Shown: piece after piece, positions 8,951 to 18,474 of the stretch
Layout of the letters: every line of letters begins with the position of its first letter
How positions within the stretch are numbered: position 1 is the first letter of the stretch
Assembly (NCBI RefSeq): GCF_900166585.1
Contig: NZ_FVZC01000009.1
Location: 124,001-188,000 of the forward strand
Direction: 5' to 3'
DNA from: Mesobacillus jeotgali
Lineage (GTDB): Bacteria > Bacillota > Bacilli > Bacillales > Cytobacillaceae
DNA: 64,000 nucleotides
Position numbers and translations under genes: made by a program
Notes under the pieces: model-generated
Seen by the model: the letters and a program-made list of their open reading frames with translations, nothing else
What the model was told of the DNA's origin: nothing
The model's database searches: none

Positions 8951-11152
8951 ATGAAAAATAAACTATTCACCCAAGAATTACTTGCTATTTTTCGAAATAA
9001 GAAGCTGCTGATTCCGATTATTGCCGTCTTGTTCATTCCGGTCCTGTACAGTGGAATGTTCTTATGGGCATTCTGGGATCCATATGAACATCTTTCCGAT
9101 CTTCCTGTAGCAGTCGCCAACAGTGATGCAGGCTCAACGATCGACGGGAAGAGGCTTGAACTCGGCAATGACCTGGTGGAAAAGCTGAAAGAAAGTCAGG
9201 ATTTTGGTTTTGAATTTGTATCAGAAGAAGAAGGGGAAAAAGGACTTGAGCAGCAAAAATATTATATGCTCATCAAAATTCCGAAAGATTTCTCTGAAAA
9301 TGCAACAACATTGATGGATGAACATCCTGAGAAACTCGAACTTGTTTATATGCCTAATGAAAGTTTCAACTTCTTGTCTGCCCAGATTGGCGGGACAGCA
9401 GCTGAAAAAATCAAAGCATCTGTGTCCGAAAAGGTTTCCGAAACCTATGCGGAGACGATGTTTGACAATATCGGCGAACTGGCCGATGGTCTCGGTCAGG
9501 CGAGTGAAGGTGCTGCGGACTTGAACGATGGTGCGGTCAAGCTTAAGGATGGCAGCCAGGAGCTTTATGATAATCTATCCGTGCTCGCTAGCAAGTCGAT
9601 TGAGTTCAATCAGGGAATGAACTCCGCTGATTCCGGTGCGAAAGAATTGGCAAATGGAGCAGGAAAGCTAGCTGATGGACTTGGTCAATTGGAGGAAGGA
9701 GAAACGAAGCTTGAAAATGCTTCAGGCCAACTTCTTACAGGCCAGAAAGATTTACAGGCAGGAGCTTCAGAAGTAAAAGCTGGTTTAGAGCAGGCAAACA
9801 GCAAGATACCAGCATTAATTGAAGGTACTAAACAAATTGAACAGGGTTCCGAGAGTCTCGGCCAAAACCTGACAGCCTGGAAAAGCGGGGCTGAAAATGC
9901 AGCTGGCGGAGCGGCACAACTTCATGCCGGCATTCAAGAACTGCAAAAACAAATGGAGGCGATGGCGCCTTTATTGAGTGCCTACCCTGATAAACAAAAA
10001 GAGCTTGCCGCAGCGCTTGCTAAACTCGAAGCTGGCAGTGCAGGTCTTGAGAATGGGACAGCGCAACTTTCAGATTCAGCAGGTAAACTGGCTGCAGGAT
10101 CTGGGGAATTATCAGTAGGCTTGAATAAAGTCATTGATGGCCAGGGTGAGCTCCAGCAGGGAATCTCGAAACTTGCAGCGGGCAGCGGGCAAGTAGAAGG
10201 TGGTGCTGCGAAACTGGCGGCAGGCCAGGAAGAATTTCATTCAGGTCTACAGCAGTTCGGTGACAAGCTGAGTGAAGCGAAAGCTGGTTCTGTTGAGCTG
10301 GCAAATGGAAGTTCCAAGCTTGTCGGCGGAATGGACCAGCTGGCAGCGGGATCTGCAGCCATGACGGACGGAGCAGACAAACTGGCATCTGGTGCCGGAG
10401 AATTGTCTGAAGGAAACACAAAGGTAGCGGCTGGTACATCCGAGCTTGCTGAAAAACTGAAGGATGGAGCAGAAGAAGCAAAGGTGAATCCAAATCAGGA
10501 TACCTATAATATGCTTGCTGCGCCAGTAAAGCTAGCAAATGAAAGCTTCAGCTCAGTTCCGAACTACGGAACAGGATTTGCACCATACTTCTTATCTCTT
10601 GGCTTATTTGTCGGTGCGTTGCTGCTTTCGATTGTATTCCCATTAAGGGAACCAGCCGGAGTTCCTTCAAGCGGTGCAAGCTGGTTTTTCAGTAAATTCA
10701 GCATCCTGGCCGGAATAGGCATATTACAGGCACTTGCAGCCGATGCCATCCTTCTTATGGGGCTGGGTCTTGATGTACAAAGCGTTCCTTTATTCGTGGT
10801 GTTCTCCATTATCACAAGCCTGACTTTTATTGCATTGATCCAGTTCCTTGTGACATTGTTAGGAGATCCGGGCCGTTTTGTTGCAATCGTCATCCTGATT
10901 TTGCAGCTTACGACAAGCGCAGGAACATTCCCATTGGAGTTAATTCCAGGATTCCTGCAAAAGTTTAATGCATATTTGCCTATGACCTATTCAGTACAAG
11001 GTTTCAAAGCTGTCATCTCAAGCGGGGATTTCAGTTTCATGTGGCAAAATGCAGGGATTTTAGCTGGGTATATTTTATTCCTGGCAGCAGGTACAGCATT
11101 CTATTTCCATTGGATGTTCAAGAGGAAATTCACCGTATTAGCAGTAAAATAA
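8951..11152 (+). CDS. yhgE: YhgE/Pip family large membrane protein
   Basis: 733 residues from ATG 8951 with AGGAGGATAAAG upstream. One membrane helix lies near the N-terminus (residues 17-39) and about five near the C-terminus (about 540-725), an ABC-2-permease-like fold. Between them is a long extracytoplasmic domain made of repeated LAxGxxxLxxG units (e.g. KLAAGSGQVEGGAAKLAAGQ), typical of YhgE/Pip. Family members serve as a phage adsorption factor in Lactococcus and have been linked to export and to type VII secretion; the true function is unresolved. Probably controlled by the upstream TetR gene. A second, longer paralogue lies at 59919-62486. Confidence 0.85.
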   Translation: MKNKLFTQELLAIFRNKKLLIPIIAVLFIPVLYSGMFLWAFWDPYEHLSDLPVAVANSDAGSTIDGKRLELGNDLVEKLKESQDFGFEFVSEEEGEKGLEQQKYYMLIKIPKDFSENATTLMDEHPEKLELVYMPNESFNFLSAQIGGTAAEKIKASVSEKVSETYAETMFDNIGELADGLGQASEGAADLNDGAVKLKDGSQELYDNLSVLASKSIEFNQGMNSADSGAKELANGAGKLADGLGQLEEGETKLENASGQLLTGQKDLQAGASEVKAGLEQANSKIPALIEGTKQIEQGSESLGQNLTAWKSGAENAAGGAAQLHAGIQELQKQMEAMAPLLSAYPDKQKELAAALAKLEAGSAGLENGTAQLSDSAGKLAAGSGELSVGLNKVIDGQGELQQGISKLAAGSGQVEGGAAKLAAGQEEFHSGLQQFGDKLSEAKAGSVELANGSSKLVGGMDQLAAGSAAMTDGADKLASGAGELSEGNTKVAAGTSELAEKLKDGAEEAKVNPNQDTYNMLAAPVKLANESFSSVPNYGTGFAPYFLSLGLFVGALLLSIVFPLREPAGVPSSGASWFFSKFSILAGIGILQALAADAILLMGLGLDVQSVPLFVVFSIITSLTFIALIQFLVTLLGDPGRFVAIVILILQLTTSAGTFPLELIPGFLQKFNAYLPMTYSVQGFKAVISSGDFSFMWQNAGILAGYILFLAAGTAFYFHWMFKRKFTVLAVK

Positions 11153-11158
11153 AAAAGG

Positions 11159-11192
11159 AAGCCAGCTCTTAAAATAAGGAGCTGGCTTTTCA
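11159..11192 (+). terminator. Terminator after yhgE
   Basis: Ten-base perfect stem AAGCCAGCTC / GAGCTGGCTT followed by TTTTC. Confidence 0.8.
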
Positions 11193-11259
11193 TTTGCAGT
11201 TGATCACTGCGGGAAAGGGATTGTATTACACCCGGAAAACCGGGGAAGGAAAACGAGAT

Positions 11260-11394
11260 TTAAAACCTTCCAGGATCCATGCATCCGTCGCATTTGTTTC
11301 CATAACATTCATGCTGTTCATCAATCGTTTCTCCACACTCGATACATTGCTTTTTTGGTAAATTACGAAAGAATTCTACGACATTTTCAATCAT
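11260..11394 (-). CDS. yhfH: YhfH-like small zinc-ribbon protein
   Basis: 44-residue gene with ATG 11394 preceded by GGAGGGAACAGC. It carries two cysteine pairs, CIECGE and CDGCMD, plus CYGNK between them, consistent with a small zinc ribbon. B. subtilis yhfH, of similar size, also lies next to yhfI. Function unknown. It is divergent from yhfI, with about 170 bp between them. Confidence 0.8.
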   Translation of the reverse strand: MIENVVEFFRNLPKKQCIECGETIDEQHECYGNKCDGCMDPGRF

Positions 11395-11563
11395 GCTGTT
11401 CCCTCCATTTGTGTTGTTGTTTTGGTACAGACTTATTATTTACTTTATTGTATTATAACAGAATAAAAGACGTCAATCATAATTTTCTGAAAAAACGGTT
11501 CAAGTGAAAAAATGGGCAAAATGAAGTATAGTGAAGGCAAAAGCATAATAAGGAGGAATCTGA

Positions 11564-12298
11564 TTGAAGCTGACTATCGTAGGATTCTGGGGCGGATATC
11601 CTAAAGTGAATGAAGCAAGCACTGGATACTTACTTGAGCATGAAGGTTTTAAGCTCATGATAGATTTTGGCAGCGGCGTACTCGCAAAGCTCCAGAATTT
11701 CGTGCAGCCTGAAGAACTGGATGCAATGGTGCTGTCACACTATCATCCTGACCATGTTGCCGACATAGGTGTACTGCAGCATGCCCGCCTGATTCAGGGT
11801 TTTCTTGGCAGGAAGTCACCGCAGCTGCCGATTTACGGTCACACACAGGACAAGCAGGAATTCGCAAAACTTACATATAAGAACATCACAAAGGGAGTGG
11901 CCTACAATCCTGCAAAAAAGCTTGAGATTGGCCCTTTTACCATCTCATTTATCCCTGCAGTCCATCCGGTCCCATGTTACGCAATGCGGATTGAAGCTGG
12001 CGGCAAGTCCTTGGTGTATACAGCAGATACTTCCTTTAAGGAGGAATTTATTTCATTCGCTTCTGGAACAGACTTATTGCTTTCAGAATGCAATTTTTAT
12101 GGTAACCAGGACGGCAAGGGTGCAGGACATATGAACAGCTATGATAATGGAAAGCTCGCTGACCAGGCCGGAGTTAGGCAGCTTGTCCTGACTCACCTGC
12201 CCCATTACGGTGAAATCGATCAACTCGTATCCGAGGCTTCGACACTATTTTCCGGCCCGATTATCCTGGCCAGGGAAGGGCTTGAAATAACCTTATAA
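11564..12298 (+). CDS. yhfI: YhfI-like metallo-beta-lactamase-fold hydrolase
   Basis: 244 residues from TTG 11564 with AAGGAGGAATCTGA upstream; same length as B. subtilis YhfI. The metal-binding motif SHYHPDHVAD, the bridging Asp in VYTADTSF and a C-terminal His in LTHLPH identify an MBL-fold hydrolase of the RNase Z-like group. The substrate is unknown. It lies 13 bp before lplJ and is probably co-transcribed with it. Confidence 0.87.
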   Translation: MKLTIVGFWGGYPKVNEASTGYLLEHEGFKLMIDFGSGVLAKLQNFVQPEELDAMVLSHYHPDHVADIGVLQHARLIQGFLGRKSPQLPIYGHTQDKQEFAKLTYKNITKGVAYNPAKKLEIGPFTISFIPAVHPVPCYAMRIEAGGKSLVYTADTSFKEEFISFASGTDLLLSECNFYGNQDGKGAGHMNSYDNGKLADQAGVRQLVLTHLPHYGEIDQLVSEASTLFSGPIILAREGLEITL

Positions 12299-12311
12299 AG
12301 GAGAATCAACC

Positions 12312-13301
12312 ATGTTATTTATTGATAATAAAGGAATCACGGATCCTAGGATCAACCTCGCAATTGAAGAATATGCCTTGAAAAATCTTGATATCAATGA
12401 AACCTACCTGCTTTTTTATATAAACGAACCATCCATCATCATTGGAAAGAACCAGAATACAATTGAAGAAATTAATACCGAATATGTCGAAAAGAATGGC
12501 ATTCATGTGGTCCGCCGGTTATCCGGGGGTGGAGCCGTGTACCACGACCTTGGCAATTTGAATTTCAGCTTTATCACGAAGGATGACGGAGACAGCTTCC
12601 ATAATTTCAGAAAGTTTACCGAGCCAGTGGTGAACGCACTTAGGAAAATGGGAGTAGACGCGGAATTAAGCGGCAGGAATGACTTGTTGGCAGAAGGCAG
12701 AAAGATATCCGGAAACGCGCAATTTTCAACAAGAGGGCGGATGTTCAGCCATGGCACCTTATTATTTGATTCAGAGATTGAAAACGTCGTTTCGGCACTT
12801 AACGTAAAAAAGGACAAAATAGAATCGAAAGGAATCAAATCAATCCGCAGCCGAGTCGCGAATATTTCCGAGTTCCTTTCAAATAAAGTGACAATTGAGG
12901 AATTTCGCTCCCTTCTGTTAAAAAATATCTTTGAAGGGCTGGATGAAATTCCTGAGTACGTCCTAACGGAAAAGGACTGGGAAAATATCCATGAACTTTC
13001 AAAAGAAAGATATCAGAATTGGGATTGGAATTACGGCAAATCGCCTAAATTCAACCTGCAGCATTCCCATCGCTTCCCGGTTGGCCAGATTGATGTCCGA
13101 TTTGAGGTCAACAAGGGAATCATCGATCATTGCAAAATCTATGGAGATTTCTTTGGTGTAGGCGATGTCACTGTGATCGAGGACAAGCTGACAGGCATAA
13201 AATACGAGAAATCCCAGATTGTCATTGCGATGGAAGATGTGGACATCAAACATTATTTCGGAAATATTTCTAAAGAAGACTTTATTAACTTAATATATTA
13301 A
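12312..13301 (+). CDS. lplJ: Lipoate-protein ligase LplJ
   Basis: 329 residues from ATG 12312 with AAAGGAG upstream. Contains RRLSGGGAVYHDLGNLNFSF and the catalytic-Lys region GRKISGNAQF of the LplA/LplJ family, followed by the C-terminal accessory domain (about 250-329). It activates free lipoate with ATP and attaches it to the E2 and GcvH subunits of 2-oxoacid dehydrogenases and the glycine cleavage system. Same neighbour (yhfI) as in B. subtilis. Confidence 0.94.
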   Translation: MLFIDNKGITDPRINLAIEEYALKNLDINETYLLFYINEPSIIIGKNQNTIEEINTEYVEKNGIHVVRRLSGGGAVYHDLGNLNFSFITKDDGDSFHNFRKFTEPVVNALRKMGVDAELSGRNDLLAEGRKISGNAQFSTRGRMFSHGTLLFDSEIENVVSALNVKKDKIESKGIKSIRSRVANISEFLSNKVTIEEFRSLLLKNIFEGLDEIPEYVLTEKDWENIHELSKERYQNWDWNYGKSPKFNLQHSHRFPVGQIDVRFEVNKGIIDHCKIYGDFFGVGDVTVIEDKLTGIKYEKSQIVIAMEDVDIKHYFGNISKEDFINLIY

Positions 13302-13306
13302 CTTTT

Positions 13307-13338
13307 AAAACGCGGTGTTGATACACCGCGTTTTCTGT
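13307..13338 (+). terminator. Terminator after lplJ
   Basis: Perfect 12-base stem AAAACGCGGTGT / ACACCGCGTTTT, loop TGAT, with T residues following. Confidence 0.85.
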
Positions 13339-13470
13339 TAAAGAAATATAAATTGTTAGAATTTCGGCATATTTTCCTTGAATCCATAATTTTCTTTCAA
13401 TATAATATATTTAGAAAACTTTCTATAAAGTTTGGTGATTGAGTTCACCGCAAAGGGGGAAGGGAGTTAT

Positions 13471-15024
13471 ATGAATCTTTCATCACAGCTTCATCACACT
13501 GCCTCAATGCTGGGCGAAAAGCCGGCATATTTTTTCATGGACAAAGCTAGTACCTATGCTGAACTGGATGCTGCCGTCACGAAGTTTGCATCTGGCCTTG
13601 AAAAATTAGGGGTAAAAAAGGGCGATCATATTGCCTTGCTGCTAGGAAACTCTCCACATTTTGTCATCAGTTTGTACGGAGCGCTAAGACTCGGTGCAAC
13701 AGTCATTCCCATCAATCCAATTTACACCGCAGATGAAATCGGCTATATCCTGAACAATGGTGATGTGAAAGTTGTCGTCGGTCTAGACATGATGCTGCCA
13801 CTCGCCGAAAAAATGCATCAGCACCTGCCGAAGGTCGAATACTTTGTCATTGCTGAGACTGGCCAAAACCAGATGTCTGAAGAAGAAATGTCCAAGCTTA
13901 CTTTAGGGTCAAAATTGAAACCGTTTACACATGTCGTTGGTTCCGGAGACCTTGGCTATAAAGGTCCTGAGTTAAATGAAGACGATATTGCAATCATTCT
14001 TTATACATCCGGAACGACTGGAAAGCCTAAGGGTGCTATGCTTACCCATAAAAATCTTTACAGCAATGCTAAAGATGTAAGCGATTACCTAAAGATGAAC
14101 GAAGATGACAGGGTGATTACTGCTCTGCCGATGTTCCATGTCTTCTGCTTGACCGTTGCCCTTAATGCCCCTTTGATGAATGGCGGGACATTGTTGATCG
14201 TCCCTAGATTCAGCCCGGCAGAAGTGTTCCGGATTGCCAGGGAGTACGAGGCTTCTGTATTTGCAGGCGTGCCGACCATGTATAATTTCCTTTTCCAATA
14301 TCCAGAAGGAAATCCAGATGATCTTAAGTCATTAAGACTGTGTATTTCTGGAGGTGCTTCACTTCCGGTTGCTCTGCTTCAGAATTTCGAGCGAAAATTC
14401 AATGTCATGGTCTCTGAAGGATATGGCTTATCAGAAGCTGCTCCGGTCACATGCTTCAATCCGCTTGACCGCCCGCGCAAACCTGGTTCAATCGGAACAT
14501 CAATCGTGAATGTTGAAAACAAGGTCGTCAATGAAATGGGAGAGGAAGTGGCCCCAGGAGAAGTTGGCGAATTGATCGTCCAAGGTCCGAACGTAATGGC
14601 AGGTTACTACAAGATGCCGGAAGAGACAGCTGCAATTATCAAGGATGGCTGGCTTTATACTGGTGACCTTGCCCGCATGGATGAAGAAGGATATTTTTAC
14701 ATCGTTGACCGCAAGAAGGACTTGATTCTTGTTGGCGGATACAATGTATACCCGCGTGAAGTTGAGGAAGTACTATACAATCATCCAGACGTAGTCGAAG
14801 TGGCTGTTCTCGGTGTTCCAGACCCTAACTTTGGCGAAGCAGTCAGATGCTATGTTGTCAGCAAAAACCCTGAGCTGACAGAAGGACATCTGCTAGAGTA
14901 CTGCCGTGAGCACCTGGCAAAATACAAGGTGCCAGGAGCGATTGAATTCCTTAAAGAACTCCCGAAAAATACAACCGGGAAAATTTTAAGACGAGCATTG
15001 AAAAACCAGGTTCTGCAAGGTTAA
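13471..15024 (+). CDS. lcfB: Long-chain acyl-CoA ligase LcfB
   Basis: 517 residues from ATG 13471, chosen because GGGGGAAGGGAGTTAT precedes it and the length then agrees with LcfB (513). It has the AMP-binding signature [20 protein letters not shown], the acyl-binding motif [30 protein letters not shown] and the catalytic C-terminal Lys in [10 protein letters not shown]. It activates fatty acids to acyl-CoA for beta-oxidation. It is followed by its own terminator and then an enoyl-CoA hydratase gene, a functionally matching neighbour. No FadR box was found upstream. Confidence 0.9.
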   Translation: MNLSSQLHHTASMLGEKPAYFFMDKASTYAELDAAVTKFASGLEKLGVKKGDHIALLLGNSPHFVISLYGALRLGATVIPINPIYTADEIGYILNNGDVKVVVGLDMMLPLAEKMHQHLPKVEYFVIAETGQNQMSEEEMSKLTLGSKLKPFTHVVGSGDLGYKGPELNEDDIAIILYTSGTTGKPKGAMLTHKNLYSNAKDVSDYLKMNEDDRVITALPMFHVFCLTVALNAPLMNGGTLLIVPRFSPAEVFRIAREYEASVFAGVPTMYNFLFQYPEGNPDDLKSLRLCISGGASLPVALLQNFERKFNVMVSEGYGLSEAAPVTCFNPLDRPRKPGSIGTSIVNVENKVVNEMGEEVAPGEVGELIVQGPNVMAGYYKMPEETAAIIKDGWLYTGDLARMDEEGYFYIVDRKKDLILVGGYNVYPREVEEVLYNHPDVVEVAVLGVPDPNFGEAVRCYVVSKNPELTEGHLLEYCREHLAKYKVPGAIEFLKELPKNTTGKILRRALKNQVLQG

Positions 15025-15038
15025 TAATCTTTACGATA

Positions 15039-15070
15039 AGAGGCAGGCGCCCTTGCCTGCCTCTATTTTT
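15039..15070 (+). terminator. Terminator after lcfB
   Basis: Perfect ten-base stem AGAGGCAGGC / GCCTGCCTCT, loop GCCCTT, followed by ATTTTTG. Confidence 0.82.
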
Positions 15071-15130
15071 GCGTTAGGCAGGAATTTTATTCTTTTGGCT
15101 AGAATGTCATTGGAGAAGGAGTTGAACTTG

Positions 15131-15907
15131 ATGGGGAATATTGATTTTCAATTAGACGGACATGTAGCAATTGTGACACTGAATCGCCCAGACGCTTTGA
15201 ATGCTTTTAATTATGAGACGCTGGGAGAAATGCAGCAGGTTATTGAAGAAATAAGGACAAACCGTGATACGAGGGTGGTCATTTTTACCGGAGCAGGTGA
15301 AAAAGCATTTAGTGTAGGGGCTGACCTAAAAGAACGCCGCACACTGTCTGATACAGAAGTGAAGCGGAATATCTATAAAATCGGTGAGGTATTCACGATG
15401 GTGGACCAGCTTCCACAGCCTACAATTGCGGCGATCAATGGATTTGCCTTCGGAGGCGGAATGGAGCTCGCTTTGGCTTGTGATTTCCGTGTTGCCGCAG
15501 CAGGAACACAGATGGGATTGACGGAAACGAGCCTGGCAATCATCCCTGGAGCGGGAGGAACACAGCGGCTGCCAAGGCTGATCGGACAGGCAAAGGCACT
15601 TGAACTGATTTTGACAGCACGCCGGCTGAAAGCAGAGGAAGCTCTCGATTATGGCCTTGTCACCGCAGTAGTCAAAAAAGAAAGCTTGCTTGATGAATGT
15701 ATGAAATTTGCCGACATGATGCTCGCAAACGGACCGGTGGCCCTGCAGCAGGCTAAGTATGCGGTAAAGCAGGGAATGAACGCAGATTTGCAGACAGGAC
15801 TGCAATTAGAGCGCAAAGCCTACGAAGTCACTATCCCGACCGAAGACCGGCTCGAAGCACTGGCAGCATTCAGTGAGAAACGGAAGCCAAATTTTAAAGG
15901 AAAGTAA
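15131..15907 (+). CDS. Enoyl-CoA hydratase/isomerase family protein
   Basis: 258 residues from ATG 15131, nine bases after AAGGAG; the open frame extends upstream through the preceding terminator, so the longer version is rejected. Crotonase motifs are present: GAGEKAFSVGADLKER and FAFGGGMELALACDFRVAA (the oxyanion hole), then TSLAIIPGAGGTQRLPRLIG with the catalytic-region acidic residues. The protein should hydrate trans-2-enoyl-CoA in fatty-acid degradation, but the crotonase family includes isomerases and methylglutaconyl-CoA hydratases, so the exact substrate is open. Placed after lcfB with an independent terminator between. Confidence 0.85.
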   Translation: MGNIDFQLDGHVAIVTLNRPDALNAFNYETLGEMQQVIEEIRTNRDTRVVIFTGAGEKAFSVGADLKERRTLSDTEVKRNIYKIGEVFTMVDQLPQPTIAAINGFAFGGGMELALACDFRVAAAGTQMGLTETSLAIIPGAGGTQRLPRLIGQAKALELILTARRLKAEEALDYGLVTAVVKKESLLDECMKFADMMLANGPVALQQAKYAVKQGMNADLQTGLQLERKAYEVTIPTEDRLEALAAFSEKRKPNFKGK

Positions 15908-15910
15908 CCG

Positions 15911-15936
15911 AACACGGCGACAGCCGTGTTTTTTTG
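15911..15936 (+). terminator. Terminator after enoyl-CoA hydratase gene
   Basis: Perfect stem AACACGGC / GCCGTGTT with a GACA tetraloop and seven T residues. Confidence 0.85.
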
Positions 15937-15990
15937 TGGAAAGCTAGAAGAGCCCCATTCGCGTATCGACCGCCAGCGGATAATTCCAAT

Positions 15991-16270
15991 ATATCGCCCA
16001 TATTTGGCAATATATCAGTGGATTTTCAATTACATCGCCCACATTTGGCAATATATCAGTGGCTTTTCAATTATTATATCGCCCACATTTGGCAATATAT
16101 CAGTGGATTTTTCTATTATATCGCCCACATTTGGCAATATATCAGTGGCTTTTCAATTATTATATCGCCCACATTTGGCAATATATCAGTGGATTTTCTA
16201 TTATATCGCCCACATTTGGCAATATATCAGCGGTTCTTCAAATATATCCGCCTACATTTAAAAATATATC
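15991..16270. repeat. Intergenic tandem array A, about 42-bp units, seven copies
   Basis: The element ATCGCCCACATTTGGCAATA followed by TATCAGTGGATTTTC-type linker recurs at 15993, 16034, 16078, 16120, 16164, 16205 and (degenerate) 16246, spacing 41-44 bp. Each unit holds an imperfect inverted repeat, ATATCGCC / GGCAATAT, around CACATTT. Units 2-3 and 4-5 form two copies of an 86-bp dimer, implying a recent dimer duplication. The units read as a repeating peptide in several frames but have no start signal, so I treat them as non-coding. The rest of the gap to azlC (16276-16428) holds only a possible promoter (TATAAT at 16366). Confidence 0.9.
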
Positions 16271-16428
16271 GACCATCTGTGCATTCTGAAGAACGCTGCC
16301 CATGCAATTTATTTTTCCAAAGTATTTCGGCAAAAGAAATACTTTTCCAAGGTGCTGGAAGTATGTATAATATATTTTAATTGATTAAAGGATTTATTTT
16401 TACATAGTAATAGAAAGGCGGGAAGCTC

Positions 16429-17157
16429 GTGGAAAGTACATTGGCTGTTAAGCAGGCGACAGATTTTAAAAAAGGGATTCAATCAGGCATCAGCATTGCG
16501 ATAGGTTATATGCCGATTGCGCTAACCTTTGGCTTGATCGCCAAGACAACCGGACTTGCACTCAGTGAGACAGTTATGATGAGCATGCTTGTGTTCGCTG
16601 GTGCCGCACAATACATTTCCTTAAGCCTCCTGGCGCAGGGAATCGGCATATTTGAAATTATTCTTACTACCTTTATCGTGAATATTCGCCATTTCCTTAT
16701 GTCGGCTTCCTTGAATGAAAAGGCTGAAGAGGACACGATTGGGACGAGGATGGGTTACTCCTTCGGGATTACCGACGAGACGTTTTCGGTTGCAGCCACG
16801 CGGGAAGGTACTGTCAACGCCGGGTTTATGTTCGGCTTGAATCTCACTGCCTACTCAAGCTGGGTCGCCTTTTCAGGGCTAGGGTATCTCGTTGGTGCCG
16901 GATTGCCGGAAACCCTGCAGGAAAGCATGTCAGTGGCATTATATGCGATGTTTGTTGGCTTATTGGTTCCATCGATGAAAACCAATGTAAAGGTAGTCTA
17001 CCTTGCTGTACTTGCTGCTGCGTTCAACTCCATTTTCACGATGGCTGAACTGATGTCAACAGGATGGGCCATTGTTCTGGCAACTTTATTATCAGCCATT
17101 CTTGTGGAAGCTGTAGAAACATTCAAGAAGGGCAGGAGGGCAAATACGAATGAGTAA
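16429..17157 (+). CDS. azlC: AzlC family branched-chain amino acid exporter subunit
   Basis: 242 residues from GTG 16429 with AAGGCGGGAAG upstream. About five to six membrane helices; family features include GIAIGYMPIALTFGLIA-like text near the N-terminus and MLVFAGAAQYISLSLL. With AzlD it forms a two-component exporter for branched-chain amino acids or analogues such as 4-azaleucine. It overlaps azlD by eight bases, so the two are translationally coupled. A TATAAT at 16366-16371 with a weak -35 may be the promoter. Confidence 0.88.
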   Translation: MESTLAVKQATDFKKGIQSGISIAIGYMPIALTFGLIAKTTGLALSETVMMSMLVFAGAAQYISLSLLAQGIGIFEIILTTFIVNIRHFLMSASLNEKAEEDTIGTRMGYSFGITDETFSVAATREGTVNAGFMFGLNLTAYSSWVAFSGLGYLVGAGLPETLQESMSVALYAMFVGLLVPSMKTNVKVVYLAVLAAAFNSIFTMAELMSTGWAIVLATLLSAILVEAVETFKKGRRANTNE

Positions 17158-17455
17158 TGAAATCATCATTATGATCATTGGCATGGCTGTCGTAACCTAC
17201 ATTCCGAGGATGCTTCCTTTCGTGATGTTCCGCGGAAAAGAACTCCCCCCTTTCCTGCAGGGTGTTCTGAAGAATGTCCCATACGCCACACTCGGTGCGC
17301 TGATCTTCCCGGCGATCCTGTTTATCCAGGAAGACATCTGGTATGGTCTTGTGGGTGCAGCGGCCGCCTTTATCGTTGCATTTATGGGGGCGAATGTGAT
17401 TTTGGTGGTTATTGGTTCCATATCAGTTTTGACCCTATATTCTTATTTTTTCTAG
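17150..17455 (+). CDS. azlD: AzlD family small membrane partner of AzlC
   Basis: 101 residues from ATG 17150, start inside the last codons of azlC. Three membrane helices; the motif VVTYIPRMLPFVMF near the N-terminus is typical of AzlD. It acts with AzlC in amino acid export. A terminator follows immediately. Confidence 0.9.
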   Translation: MSNEIIIMIIGMAVVTYIPRMLPFVMFRGKELPPFLQGVLKNVPYATLGALIFPAILFIQEDIWYGLVGAAAAFIVAFMGANVILVVIGSISVLTLYSYFF

Positions 17456-17484
17456 ATCTGCCCGCAGGTGCAGGTCTTTTTTTA
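17454..17484 (+). terminator. Terminator after azlCD
   Basis: Stem AGATCTGC / GCAGGTCT (one G-U pair) followed by seven T residues; the stem begins at the azlD stop codon. Confidence 0.75.
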
Positions 17485-17608
17485 TTAGTCAATATAATTG
17501 ATGCAGCCGTACTTTTAGTGATTTGTGGACTCTACCCCGAAAGAACAACGAATTTTTACAGGGCCATTTTTTAAAAAAGGGTTGTAGATTTAGAAAAATA
17601 AAGAAATG

Positions 17609-17636
17609 TTGACAAGATGGTTGAATAGATTATAAT
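17609..17636 (+). promoter_or_regulatory. Sigma-A promoter for the sulfonate-type ABC operon
   Basis: TTGACA (17609-17614), 16-base spacer, TATAAT (17631-17636): both hexamers match consensus exactly. It lies 56 bp before the ATPase start. The preceding stretch from 17486 holds no gene and no recognisable riboswitch. Confidence 0.75.
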
Positions 17637-17691
17637 TAACTTTATTAAATCCGACTAAACTAATATGTATTATGAGAATAGGGTGATTAAC

Positions 17692-18474
17692 TTGTTTATA
17701 GAGATCAACAATGTGCAAAAACAGTATGCAGACAAAAATAATCACCAAGTTGATATATTAAAAGATATTAATCTTGGAGTGGATAAAGGGGAGTTTGTTT
17801 CAATTCTTGGTCCTTCAGGATGCGGTAAATCTACGCTTTTATCAATTGTTGCTGGTCTGACTCCGGCAACTGGCGGAGAAATCTTGGTTTCTGGAAAGCG
17901 AATTGACAAGCCAGGAAAAGACAGAGGGATGGTGTTCCAGCAGGCAGCGTTATTCCCATGGCTGAATGTACTTGAAAATGTAATTTTTCCTTTGAAGAAG
18001 GAAATGCCAAAGAAACAGGCAGAAGAGGAAGCAAAGAAATATTTGCAGATGGTCCAGCTCAGCAATTATCTTTCTCATTATCCTCATGAGCTGTCAGGCG
18101 GTATGCAGCAGCGAGTGGCGATTTCCAGGGCGCTTGCGATGAACCCTGACATACTCTTGATGGATGAACCATTTGGGGCGCTTGATGAACAAACGCGTTC
18201 GCGTCTTCACGATCAATTGGAGACAATCTGGTCAGAAACGCAAAAAACGATTTTATTCGTAACACACAGCATCTCTGAATCCATTAAGCTATCAGACCGG
18301 ATTGTTGTTATGGGAACCAAGCCAGGTGTAATTCTGAAGGATATTAAAGTGGACATTCCAAGGCCGCGTCATGAGCATAAAAGAGAAATGGTGGAACTTG
18401 AAGAGTATATTATGGGCTTCCTGAAGAAGGAGATTGACAAAGTCATCAGGGAGGAGCTTGCACATGAATCCTAA
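17692..18474 (+). CDS. ABC transporter ATPase, sulfonate/nitrate/taurine type
   Basis: 260 residues from TTG 17692 (AGGGTG six bases upstream); ATG 17665 would add nine residues. Walker A GPSGCGKST, signature LSGGMQQRVAISRALAM, Walker B ILLMDEPFGALD and the switch His in FVTHSISES are intact. With the permease and lipoprotein that follow it forms a SsuBCA/YtlCDA-like importer for sulfonates or a related small anion. Overlaps the permease gene. Confidence 0.88.
   Translation: MFIEINNVQKQYADKNNHQVDILKDINLGVDKGEFVSILGPSGCGKSTLLSIVAGLTPATGGEILVSGKRIDKPGKDRGMVFQQAALFPWLNVLENVIFPLKKEMPKKQAEEEAKKYLQMVQLSNYLSHYPHELSGGMQQRVAISRALAMNPDILLMDEPFGALDEQTRSRLHDQLETIWSETQKTILFVTHSISESIKLSDRIVVMGTKPGVILKDIKVDIPRPRHEHKREMVELEEYIMGFLKKEIDKVIREELAHES

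Noticed and set aside
15934..16380. Open frames with a repeating PHLAIYQW-type peptide across the 42-bp array
   Set aside because: Several frames on the same strand are open at once with variants of one peptide, no start signal exists, and unit lengths of 41-44 bp shift the frame between copies.
17486..17691. S-box, T-box or TPP riboswitch upstream of the sulfonate-type importer
   Set aside because: None of the conserved core sequences of these riboswitches was found, and the leader after the TATAAT is only about 50 nt.
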